Positions 1 through 9,135 of a stretch of DNA of 64,000 nucleotides are shown one piece after another (position 1 is the first letter of the stretch; every line of letters begins with the position of its first letter). Below the pieces are notes generated by a model. The model did no database searches. It worked only from the letters and a program-made list of their open reading frames with translations, and was not told where the DNA came from. This DNA comes from Hawksworthiomyces lignivorus (taxonomy: Eukaryota; Ascomycota; Sordariomycetes; Ophiostomatales; Ophiostomataceae), in the NCBI GenBank assembly GCA_002917075.1, contig NTMA01000025.1, forward strand, positions 248,001 through 312,000, given 5' to 3'. A program made the translations under genes and the position numbers.

Positions 1-213
1 CAGGGCTTCTTCAAGTCGTGCCTGGCGCTGCCCTTGGTCATCGCCTTCTGGGTCGGCGGCTACCTCTGGAAGCGCCGCGGCTGGCTGCGCACCGATGAGA
101 TCGACGTCGACACAGGCCGCCGCGAGCACGACTGGGACGAGATCCGGGCGTACCGCGAGCGCCTCGCCCAGATGCCGGGGTGGCGGCGCATTATCCACAC
201 CGTGTTTATGTAG
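1..213 (+). CDS. Amino-acid permease, C-terminal end (partial)
   Basis: Reading frame 1 is open from the window edge to TAG at 211-213 and gives 70 residues. It starts inside the last transmembrane helix (LALPLVIAFWVGGYLW), followed by a charged cytosolic tail with the motif EIDVDTGRREHDWDEI and ending in WRRIIHTVFM. This tail is typical of fungal plasma-membrane amino-acid permeases of the YAT/APC family (GAP1/AGP type), which import amino acids by proton symport. The 5' part lies outside the window, so substrate range and full length cannot be judged. Family assignment is fairly sure; the subfamily is not. Confidence 0.8.
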   Translation, partial: QGFFKSCLALPLVIAFWVGGYLWKRRGWLRTDEIDVDTGRREHDWDEIRAYRERLAQMPGWRRIIHTVFM

Positions 214-1940
214 AGTGGACAAGCAGCAGGATGCAAGAGAAAAATAGAATGCGCAGAAGGTTGGTTAATGCACAGATTGATGCATTAGATGGCATACATT
301 GGATATTTGACTTCATGTATGTCATGTCTGGAAGGAGAAGTGTGTTTGAGCCAGCTCTCTGCCACGGCAGACAAGGGAAGCGAATTCAAGACATCTTGGT
401 CTTGGACGCTGGATAGGGAATAGAAGCGGATGAGTCGGGGAAGTCAGTAGATACCACATGTTATACCAATTTCATTTTCTGTTGATCTATGCCACTTGGA
501 AGTCAATGAGGCGCATGTCTGCACAACAAAGCACTAGAGGTGATCACGGCGAGAGGAATACAGCACATGCTGATGGGGATTCGAGGCTGTGGGTGCAGTT
601 CGAGCAATCCGAGCAATCCGAGCAGATTGAGCAATTTAAGCCGTACGTTCGTAAGGAGGCGCAGAAGGAAAGAACCACCGTCGCTTCTCTAGAAAATAGA
701 AGGTACCGCCGGACATGGGCCCGAATGAGAGGAAATAAATACGAACAAGAGTTTTTGGGACCTATGTCGTGTGAAGTGCGTCGCCAAACACGTGAAAAGC
801 AGGAAGATCCTAGTGTGTCTTGACAAGCTAACCGCGAAATACGAGCTTCGGCTTGTAAAAAGATAGGATATTAAAGAACATCTCTTACAAACAGGCCATG
901 AGTCTGTAGATGGGTGGTTATTTTGGTTGTCATTATTATTATTTCTTTCTGCGAGCAGCAGACGGGTCTTTAATTATATATGTATGTATGCACCCCGTGT
1001 CTATTGAGATAAACCACTTTCTATATTGGGATAAGGGAAAATATGCGGCAACTTTGATAAGAAGGGCTCTTCCCCTGTTGGGCGAGATAATGTCGCAACT
1101 TAAGGGGCGAAGGAAGGTGCCATGTAACATGGGGCATGGAATTCCAGAAAAGGAAACATACCACTTTGTCAGCGGAGTCCTCTAAAGTGCTTGCATCGCT
1201 GTCTTTGTCAAGAGGCCTCTTAGTTCTCCTCTTTTGGCTGCTTCATCTCTCTTTGCTTCACTGCTTCATTGCTTCAATTTTGTGCTTATTCCCTCTCGTC
1301 TCCCTCTTGACATCACCGACGGCTGTCTTAGCCTTAAGCCAACTCCGGAGTTCCTGGAGAGAAGCCCCCCCAAACTACCCCTCGCCATTTTCGTGCCCGT
1401 CCTCTTCTAATGTCCGGAACCGTTCCCATTTAACATTGTTCAACGCACTTGGTCCTTTAATTCACTTTCTCCACCCCACCAATCATTACCCGCCTGTGCC
1501 CAGCGTCCAGGACCAAGTGCCCAGTTGTCGCAGATAACCACCTGTTCCCGCCTTTTGTTAACCTGTTCGGTTACTTTCCCTTTCCAACATCTAACCTTCT
1601 TCCGATACTATACCATCCTTTCTCAGATTGACACTGAAGCTTTCGCATCACCGTGCTCGACCTCCCATATCTTTGTCATCGCTTAGTTTGCCTTTTGCAT
1701 CAAAGTGGTCTGAGCCAACTGCCATCACCACCGCTGAAGGAGCCGAGGCCGCTGAACGTTCCTGCAGGCAGGCCAGCGAATGAGCCAGCAGCCAACCCGA
1801 TTAACCGAATAAGTTCAACACACAAGACATCAGATTTCCCGCTGCTAGCCCAAGACAGCCAGGTGGAAGACGAGGCGTTTCGATCGCTTTTATCGACGCC
1901 GACACGACAACCCGGTTTCCGAACTCAGCAAACCGAATTT
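214..1940. other. Intergenic region upstream of the 2EXR gene
   Basis: No convincing gene is present. The open frames here are short, lack recognisable domains and have AT-rich composition unlike the flanking genes. The right part (about 1190-1650) is pyrimidine-rich and probably holds the promoter and 5' UTR of the next gene. A short upstream ORF (ATG at 1780, stop at 1810-1812, 10 codons) precedes the chosen start at 1941. A small imperfect tandem of GAGCAATCC lies near 600-640. Confidence 0.6.
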
Positions 1941-3248
1941 ATGGAGACGAGGGCGAGATCGGCCAAGAGGCGACGGCTCAATGAAGCACCCGGTTCGGAG
2001 TCGCTCTTCTCATCTCCTCCATCCTCCCCGTCGACACCAGAACCGACGCTTGGGCTGCCCACGCCGCCACCATCCGGGCCAAGCGAGATTTACCGAGATG
2101 AGTGCGCGCTCTCATCGAAAGGGTGGGCAAGAGGCGCCGGCGGGGCGTCGGCCGCGGCCGAGAAACCAAAGTTTAGCCTTTTTACCAAACTGCCAGCGGA
2201 GCTGCGGATCGAGATCTGGCGGCTGTTTGCCGATTTAATGCGCCCACCCATACACCCCCTGCGGGTGCGGCTGTACCGCGGGTACGAGCGGACGAAGACG
2301 GGCGAGAGAAAGCCGAAGCGGACGTACATTACCAAATCGGTGCTGCGGCTGACGGCGATGCCGGACCTGTGGCGGGCCACGGTGCACCGCCGGGCGATGC
2401 TGAGCGTGTGCCGCGAGGCCCGGTACGAATTTATGCGAATGTGGCCGGCCACGCTGGACCTGGACCGCGGCGGGCTGCTGCGCTTCGACCCGGTGAGCGA
2501 CATCATCTACCTCGACATCCTGAACCGGTCCCTGATGGACGACCTGGTCAGCCTGCGCCAGGCCAACGAGCTGCCGGCGTTTGCCAACACGATCGGGCAC
2601 CTCGGGTTCGACATGGTGCCGCACCTGCCGCAGTGGTCGCTGACTAGCCACGAGCACATGGACCCGCAGCTGGACTTTCTCCTGTGCTTCTCGAAGCTGC
2701 ACAGCGTCTCGCTGATCAACTTTGACACGCTGAAGAAGGAGGTGGACTGGAGCGACGACGAGGACGTGGGCTGGCTGATGGCGCGCTCGACCAACCACAG
2801 CATCCAGCTGCGCAGCTTTCCCGTGCTGCCCGGCATCGACTACCGGGCGCAGTGCATGGTGGGGCGGCGCACCGTGGGCGGCCACGAGCGGCACGAATGC
2901 GCCATCTGCATGATCCACAAGTGCGTGTACGTACGGGAGTTTCTCAAGAACACAGCGCCGCCCTTCTTCTCACGCCAGAAGCTGACAGCCGAGGAGGACG
3001 CCTGGCTGGCCAACCTCGAGTTCCACACGCTGGTGGCGTCGACGCCAAAGATGTCTGCCTACCTGGACACCTACGACGGCACGCCCGACATCACGCCCGA
3101 GGTGTTTCAGGAGATCGAGCCGAGCGAAGACGGGGGCGGCGGCGGCGGCGGAGGAGGTGGAGGAGCGCACAACGATAGCGACGACGACGACAGCGGCGAT
3201 AACTACGACGAGTACGAGGACGAGTTTTCTTCGCAGCTCCTAGCTTGA
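1941..3248 (+). CDS. 2EXR-domain protein (F-box-like fungal family)
   Basis: This 435-residue protein starts at the first ATG of its frame (METRARSAKRRRL). The N-terminus is Ser/Pro-rich with a basic cluster that could act as a nuclear signal. From about residue 75 it has FSLFTKLPAELRIEIWRLF, the signature of the fungal 2EXR domain (LPxELRxxIW), followed by the usual VCREAR-like element (LSVCREARYEF). The tail carries a run of 11 glycines and an acidic Asp/Glu stretch. The frame stays open and coding-like upstream to about 1653 without an ATG, so a spliced 5' exon adding up to about 96 residues is possible. 2EXR proteins are abundant in Pezizomycotina and their role is not established. A second member is at 48766-51189. 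Confidence 0.8.
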   Translation: METRARSAKRRRLNEAPGSESLFSSPPSSPSTPEPTLGLPTPPPSGPSEIYRDECALSSKGWARGAGGASAAAEKPKFSLFTKLPAELRIEIWRLFADLMRPPIHPLRVRLYRGYERTKTGERKPKRTYITKSVLRLTAMPDLWRATVHRRAMLSVCREARYEFMRMWPATLDLDRGGLLRFDPVSDIIYLDILNRSLMDDLVSLRQANELPAFANTIGHLGFDMVPHLPQWSLTSHEHMDPQLDFLLCFSKLHSVSLINFDTLKKEVDWSDDEDVGWLMARSTNHSIQLRSFPVLPGIDYRAQCMVGRRTVGGHERHECAICMIHKCVYVREFLKNTAPPFFSRQKLTAEEDAWLANLEFHTLVASTPKMSAYLDTYDGTPDITPEVFQEIEPSEDGGGGGGGGGGGAHNDSDDDDSGDNYDEYEDEFSSQLLA

Positions 3249-3836
3249 AGGCAGAGACCGGCGACACGCTTAGTCTCTCGCTTTTCTTCTCTCCACTTTT
3301 GTTTCCATGTTCGTGTACGGCCGGCGTTCTTCTTGGGCGGGGTGGGCGGGATTCTCTCAACACAGCATGGCGATTCCGAAAGAGCTCGCTGAGCATTTGG
3401 TTTTATGGTTGGTATCATAGATGGGTAGTATGATTCCCTATGACTACAACAAGCGGGTGTATCATGGTATGTTCTATTGGAGAGGCTGCGAGAGATCGGT
3501 TTGTGTTGTATCACATGTTGGATGAGCGAGGAAGCAGCATGCGAAATTCTCTGTATATGGCCGCAGACGCTCTCCGCGGCGACACGGCGTAACCGGTGGC
3601 CTTATGATATGCATTCTATGCTTGTTAGGTCTCTTTGTATTCCTTTATGTTCCTTTATGTTATTTCATGGTCTCTCTATTCGCGTGTGTTTCGATGCTTT
3701 GTCTCCATTAGACAGTACTTTCTGCTATGCCTTGTAATGCTCTCATGTCACATGGTATCATAGAATGGCCAACCGGCCGAAGAAACGCGACAAATCCACC
3801 CTCAGGTGTCTTTCTCCACTGCGCAGTGCGCCTCTC
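3249..3836. other. Intergenic region between convergent genes
   Basis: This stretch lies between the 3' ends of the 2EXR gene and psf3 and should contain both 3' UTRs. It is T-rich with no coding signal. I see no repeat or RNA gene in it. Confidence 0.6.
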
Positions 3837-4684
3837 TCAGTAATTGCGCTTCACGTTGTCCAGGAACTCCCGCCCTGCCTTGGCGCCGTCGTGCGCCTGC
3901 CGGAAGAGCTGGCGCTCCCACTCGTCGAGCCCGCGGAGGAACTCCTGGCCCGCCCAGCCGATGCCCAAGTTGCTGCTGGTGCTGCCGCCGTCGTCTCGCC
4001 GCCGGTCACCGTCGCGGTCTCCGCCGCTCCCGCCGCCCACGCCGCCGCCGCCGCTGCCACCACTGCTGCCGCCAGAACCGCTGCTGCCCGCACCGGCGGT
4101 CGTGGCCGAGGCGGCAGCGCCGCCGCCGACCTTGCGGGCGTGCAGGCCGATCTCGGCGGCGCGGCCGACAAAGGCGGAGCGCAGGACGGCGGCCAGCTCG
4201 CGCTCCTCAAAGAGGTCGAGCATGCGGGCGGCCAGGGCGTAGAAGTGGGCGGACTGGTCGCGCAGGGGCACGGCGCGCGGGTCGGCTTTCAGGGCCTGCA
4301 CGACGTCCTGGCCCAGGGGCGGCGGCAGGTTCAGCGTCAGAAAGGGCGTGGAGTCGTCGCCGTCGCCGCCGCCACCGCCGTTGCTGTTAGCAAGCGCGAG
4401 CATCTCGGCCAGCCACAGCGGCAGCTGCAGGCGGGTGCCGGCGCGTAGTGTGTGGGCGGGGGTCTGGTCAAGGTAGCCGAGGCCGGGCACGTCGATCTGG
4501 AACTCGCAGGGGATTTTCTGCGGGGGGTAGTGCAAGAGTAAAGCATTAGTTTGGAGGGGAGACAATTGAGAAAAGAAATACAGGAATGGAGTTGGAAAAA
4601 AAAGAGACTAGGAAGAGCGGATAGAGAGATAGGAAGGCTCACCTCTGCATCCGTGAGGATGGCGTCAACATCGTAGTAAGACAT
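3837..4684 (-). CDS. psf3: GINS complex subunit Psf3
   Basis: Two exons, complement(3837..4517, 4643..4684), give 240 residues. Exon 1 encodes MSYYDVDAILTDAE, ending at a GTGAGC donor; exon 2 resumes after CCGCAG with KIPCEFQIDVPGLGYLD, then RAGTRLQLPLWLAEML. This is the diagnostic Psf3 N-terminus. Psf3 is one of four GINS subunits (Sld5, Psf1, Psf2, Psf3) of the CMG helicase (Cdc45-MCM-GINS) needed to start and elongate chromosomal replication in the nucleus. The protein is longer than usual because a Gly/Ser/Asp-rich, probably disordered insert (about residues 150-200) separates the helical domain from the conserved C-terminal GQEFLRGLDEWERQLF segment. It is transcribed away from sod2, so the two share an upstream region. 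Confidence 0.93.
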
Positions 4685-5612
4685 GCTGGGCACACTCAAA
4701 AAAGGAAAGGGAAAAAAAAAAGAAAAGGAAACAACCAGCAAGAATCAAATATTATGTGTCTCTCCCCTACATGATGAGGCCAGAATCCACAGCGTACAGA
4801 CAGACTTGGCTCTGGGCACTCTTGCACGCAGTATGAACAATTCTGAGAGCCAATTCAACAGCGGACGCGACGCGACTAATCTAACGAGACCGCTTTACTT
4901 GTTTGGTGGGGGGAATATTATTACTTATCGATACAGTTGGTTGACAACGCCACAGGGAACAATCCATAAGGAACAAGCCACAGCGAGCCTCACTACACTA
5001 AGCCTTAGCTTGGCCACATTTACAGCGCAGCAGGGCAGAAGGAAGGACGCTATGACGACACAGACCTTTCCATGACACAGAGCCCTCTTCACTGTAACTG
5101 TAAAGCCCTCCCTGCATCCCTCACCGACTCCCCTCCATTATCCCCCTCTCTCAATCCCCACCAGCTAAAACGGCAAAGCTCGGGTGGAGCGCCCAAAGTG
5201 CCACGGCTGGATTGGTAAACAAGAAATCAAAAGACAGCACAGCAACGGCGGGATAAACGGAGCAGCTCGGGACAGCTACTGTAAGACCTTCGTTGCTGAA
5301 GCTGAAGTGCGCCTCTGATCTCGATTGCCTCTCGATTGCCTTACCTCCGCTAGGAATTACGAAACGTCTCTCCGAGCTCTTCTTCATTGGCCCACCACAG
5401 ACAAGAAAACTGCACCACTTGACATCATCGGAAATACCATCTTCGAAAAAAGCGGCTATCTGCAGATTAGCTATACCCCCCAGTATATTATTTGCGCGGT
5501 TGTTGGATCCAATTCAGACCAATTCCGTCAATTTCGTCAATTCGTCCAACTTCATCCTCAATTTGTCTCTCTACCCCCTCCACCTTCACAATCTACAGCT
5601 CAAGCTTCCACG
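4685..5612. promoter_or_regulatory. Shared divergent upstream region of psf3 and sod2
   Basis: This 928-bp stretch separates the start codons of two divergent genes. It contains ATTGG (inverse CCAAT) near 5211 and near 5391, possible sites for the HAP/CBC CCAAT-binding complex, which in fungi regulates oxidative-stress and mitochondrial genes. The last 100 bp before sod2 are C/T-rich, as in fungal transcription start regions. The sites are seen; their use is inference. Confidence 0.4.
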
Positions 5613-6536
5613 ATGTCGTCTCTCCTTCGCTCTACCGCTCTTCGCTCGGCTCTGTGGGCCCGTCCCACGGCCGCTGCTGCCGCCATGAGCACCACTTTTG
5701 TGCGGACCAAGGCCACTCTGCCTGACCTTCCATGTAGGTGTCCCCGGTGTAGTCGTGAAGCTTTCATTTCCCTCTCTCTCGTCTTCTTTGTTTCGTTCTT
5801 TTCTTGCTGACCAATCTGTCTTCTTGACACGCGCCAGACGACTACAACGCCCTCGAGCCCTACATCTCCACCAAGATCATGGAGCTGCACCACTCCAAGC
5901 ACCACCAGACCTACGTCAACGGCCTGAACGCGGCCCTCGACTCCATCGCCGAGGCCGAGGCCAAGGGCGACGCCGCCAAGGCCGCCAAGGCCGCTCCGCT
6001 CCTCAACTTCCACGGCGGTGGACACATCAACCACTCCCTCTTCTGGGAGAACCTGGCTCCTGCCAGCCGTGGTGGTGGTGGTGACCCCTCTGGCAGCCTC
6101 AAGGTATGCACTCAGTCTCCTTTGACGTTCCCGCGCGTTGCCCACTTTTTCCCTGCTTCTGTCTTCGTGAGCTTCGCGTGCGGTACCCCGCTCACTGGCT
6201 GACTTTTGCCCCCCCCCCCCCCCCCCTGCCCAGGCCGCCATCGACAAGGACTTTGGCTCCACCGCGACCCTGGTCAAGCAGCTCAATGCCGCCCTCGCCG
6301 GCATCCAGGGCTCCGGCTGGGCCTGGCTGGCCAAGGACTCCGCCGCCGGCACCCTGGCCATTGTCACCCGCGCCAACCAGGACCCCGTCTCCGGCTCCTA
6401 CGTGCCGCTGCTCGGCATCGACGCCTGGGAGCACGCCTACTACCTGCAGTACGAGAACCGCAAGGCCGAGTACTTTGACGCCATCTGGAACGTCATCAAC
6501 TGGAAGACCGTGGCCGAGCGGTTCGAGAAGGCATAA
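5613..6536 (+). CDS. sod2: Mitochondrial manganese superoxide dismutase
   Basis: Three exons, join(5613..5733, 5838..6103, 6234..6536), give 229 residues. Residues 1 to about 34 form an Arg/Ser/Ala-rich mitochondrial presequence. The mature part begins [18 protein letters not shown]. The metal ligands are visible: H58 in [10 protein letters not shown]106 in [10 protein letters not shown], and D192 and H196 in [20 protein letters not shown] and this C-terminal motif favour Mn over Fe. The enzyme converts superoxide to hydrogen peroxide and oxygen in the matrix. Intron 1 splits the Tyr41 codon (T^AC). Intron 2 (6104-6233) has 18 consecutive C residues just before its acceptor. The family is certain and the splice sites are unambiguous. 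Confidence 0.97.
6209..6226 (+). repeat. 18-bp poly-C tract in sod2 intron 2
   Basis: Eighteen consecutive C lie 5 bp before the CAG acceptor (6231-6233) of sod2 intron 2. They take the place of the usual polypyrimidine tract. Such a homopolymer is prone to length change and to sequencing error. Confidence 0.9.
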
Positions 6537-6877
6537 AGGAAAAGGGAAGCAGCTGCAAGAAGAGACAGAATGATGATCAAGAAAAGTAGATGTAGATAGA
6601 TCTTTGAAATACAAACGAAAGCCTTGACAATGCGTGTGTGTTGGATCATGATGTGAAGGTGAGCCGAATTGGCGGGGTCAGAGGCTTATTCTTGCAAATG
6701 TGAATGTACATGAAGCTACGTACTGCAGTGTTGAAATTTTTTTTTTTTTTGAAAAAAAGGCTTGATATTGGCTATATTATCTATAAGGCAAACGCTGACA
6801 ACTGAAATGAATCACCATACAAGAGAACAGTTCCAGCAGGGTAGTGGAGTGAGTATCTACGACAGTAGCAGCACACC
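6537..6877. other. Intergenic region between convergent genes
   Basis: This is the 3' flank of sod2 and of the converging hypothetical gene. It contains a T-run of about 15 near 6738-6752 followed by an A-run. No gene is seen. Confidence 0.6.
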
Positions 6878-7663
6878 TTAGCCAAAGTGCTTAGCCATCT
6901 GCAGCTCGTAGTTCAGCCGCCCGACCATGTTCATGGTCGTGAGCAGTCGCCCGGTCACCCAGATTCTCATCTCGGCATCCAGGTCCAGGAGCATCGTCGC
7001 CCAGCCCTGGGACATGGGCGCAGGCTGGGGCGCGCTGTACATGTCGCCCTCGCTGTCTGCCTCCGCCCCGAGTATGTCCTGCTGCACCTTCTCTGCATCC
7101 TTGCTGAGCGGGCCCTCCCGCCGAAGATACGACTCGTAGGCTGCGTGCAGCACGGACGCCTGCATGTAGAAGGCGAGCGCCTCGATCTGGTCGACGAGCG
7201 GCAGCGCCTGCAGCGGGTACGCCTTTCGCCGCTCGCTGCGCAGCCGCCGCCGCCGCGTGCGGTCCGCGTGGGCAGCGTTGTCGTCGTGGTCGCCATTGTC
7301 GTCATCATCTTTGTCCCGGGCGTCGTCTCGCGCAGCAGAGCGCTCCTCGTGCGCCACGGACTGATCCAGCGCCGACCGCACGAGCACCGAGACCCACCAC
7401 AGGATCATGTTGCACTTGGCCCGGGGCCGGAACTGGTGCATATGCTCCTGGAGGCGCAGGTGGGTCGTGCTGGGCAGGCTCGGCGGCAGCGTCTCCGTGT
7501 GGGCACGGATGATGCTCTTGCGCGGCCGCCCGGTCGGCGCCATGCCGAAGGCCTCCGCCAGGGCAGCAGCGGCGGCGGCGCGCGCAACCGCCTCCCGGTC
7601 GACCATCTCATCGTCTGTCGTGTAGTCCGTAGTGGCGTCGTCGTCTGCGGCAGCATCGCCTGT

Positions 7664-7694
<31 letters not shown>

Positions 7695-8572
7695 TCACCC
7701 GCATTGTCGTCGCCCGCGCGGCTGGTCTCGGGGACCCTCCACCCTAGGGATGCGCGCAGCCGCGGGTCGCCCACCTTCCGCCACATGTCCCGCAGGTCCT
7801 CGGCCTCCGAGCGCCGGAACTGCAGCTCCATGTCCTGCAGCGTCCAGGGCAGCGGGTCGTCCAAGTCGTCGTCACTGCTGCTGTCGCTGCCGTCGTCTTT
7901 GCCATCATCGTTATCCTTGCGGCGCCGGCGCCGGCGGCGAGCGCGTTCGCCGCTGCTGCTCTTGCGCTGGTCCCCCGCCGCGCAGTATGCGATGAACGAG
8001 AGCATCGTCGCCCACACGGCCTGCCGCCGCCGCCGCCGCCGCACCTGCTGCGGCGCCTTCCCCGCTGCAGGCGCTAGCGGCGGCAGCAGAAACGCTTTGC
8101 CCACCGAGGCGCACGTCTGCGCCGGTGCCCGCGCTGCGAGCCCGTCCAGCCCGTCCATGTGCCGCGCCGCCTCGAGCAGCACGCCGTGCCGCCGCTGCCG
8201 CTGCTTCCGCCGCTGCCTCTCCCGCCTCGTCCTCTGCTTCTTCTGCAGCTGAGGCCGATCTTGCGGCTGGCCTAATGGCCCCTCTTGCGACTGTAGCTGC
8301 TCCTGCGGCTGCGGCTGCGCGCTCAGAGCCGCTGCCTTGGCGCGCCGCGCTACCGGCCGCGTCGCCGCCCGGAACGCCGCCCACCGCGCCTGAATCGCCG
8401 TCCACGCCGCCTCGTGCGGGCCGTCCACCTCCAGGAAGCCCACAGAGCGCAGCCACATCTCGCACGCGGTCCGTGCCTGAAGCGTCAGCACTGGAGCCTC
8501 GGGCGGCGGCAGCCGGCGGCGGGCGGTGCGCCGGGGGCCCTTTGCTGCTCTACGCCCGCTTCGGTCCGCCAT
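6878..8572 (-). CDS. Hypothetical disordered, charge-rich protein
   Basis: A single open frame of 564 residues starts at an ATG (MADRSGRRAAKGPRR). I do not recognise a family. The N-terminus is Arg-rich. A helical stretch (TACEMWLRSVGFLEVDG, about residues 34-52) is followed by Gln/Arg/Lys-rich low complexity, basic RRRRR clusters and acidic Ser/Asp runs. The C-terminal third looks folded: HLRLQEHMHQFRPRAKCNMILWWVSVLV, then LDAEMRIWVTGRLLTTMNMVGRLNYELQMAK. The basic clusters suggest a nuclear location (inference). Codon use is as GC-rich as in neighbouring housekeeping genes, which supports a real gene. It may be lineage-restricted. Confidence 0.65.
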
Positions 8573-9135
8573 TTAAAGGAGGTACAAAGAGCTAGAAGAG
8601 ATTAGCGGTGTAGGGACTAATCCCGCGATGAGTATAATGAGATGTGTTTCCAGCAAAGCGTGGGTTTTTTCAGGCGTCTGTGGTATTGTGTCTTTGTGCC
8701 GAGAAGGATCATTCGATTCCAATATCTCAGCGCCCTATGCACCAATGAACGCAATGCATGCGATGCTTCTAGGATGCACCGCAAAAAGACAGCCGGGCCG
8801 ATAAATCTCTCCAGCCTCGAGCATATGTTGGTTCAGAACTTGTGCGTGTTGACTTTAATCCTTGACTTCAATAGATAATTGACCCAGAAATGATAGCAAA
8901 ATATTCAGCGATTGCAAAATGTTGCCAGCTATGCCGGGGTGGAACACTGTAAATGGACCCACTGTATTTTAAGACATACGGTGAACTCTCTATTGCTAAC
9001 AAATGCTGTCTCGCGGGCAACGGGACTTCTGCTCTAAAGTGGTACTGTCGCCAGATGCATTGTAAAATACAAAAAAACAATACTCGAACAAGGATAAAAA
9101 TAAAAACTAAATTCTAATCACACTTATTTCTCGCA
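8573..9135. other. Upstream region of the hypothetical gene; AT-rich
   Basis: These 563 bp hold the promoter of the minus-strand gene ending at 6878 and the 3' flank of the next minus-strand gene. The right half is AT-rich. I see no coding signal or RNA gene. Confidence 0.55.

Noticed and set aside
458..823. 121-codon ORF in the region after the permease
   Set aside because: No domain, AT-rich mixed composition, contains a short EQSEQSEQ repeat caused by simple sequence.
2235..2918. 227-codon antisense ORF over the 2EXR gene
   Set aside because: Shadow of a GC-rich gene; low-complexity His/Arg/Val composition.
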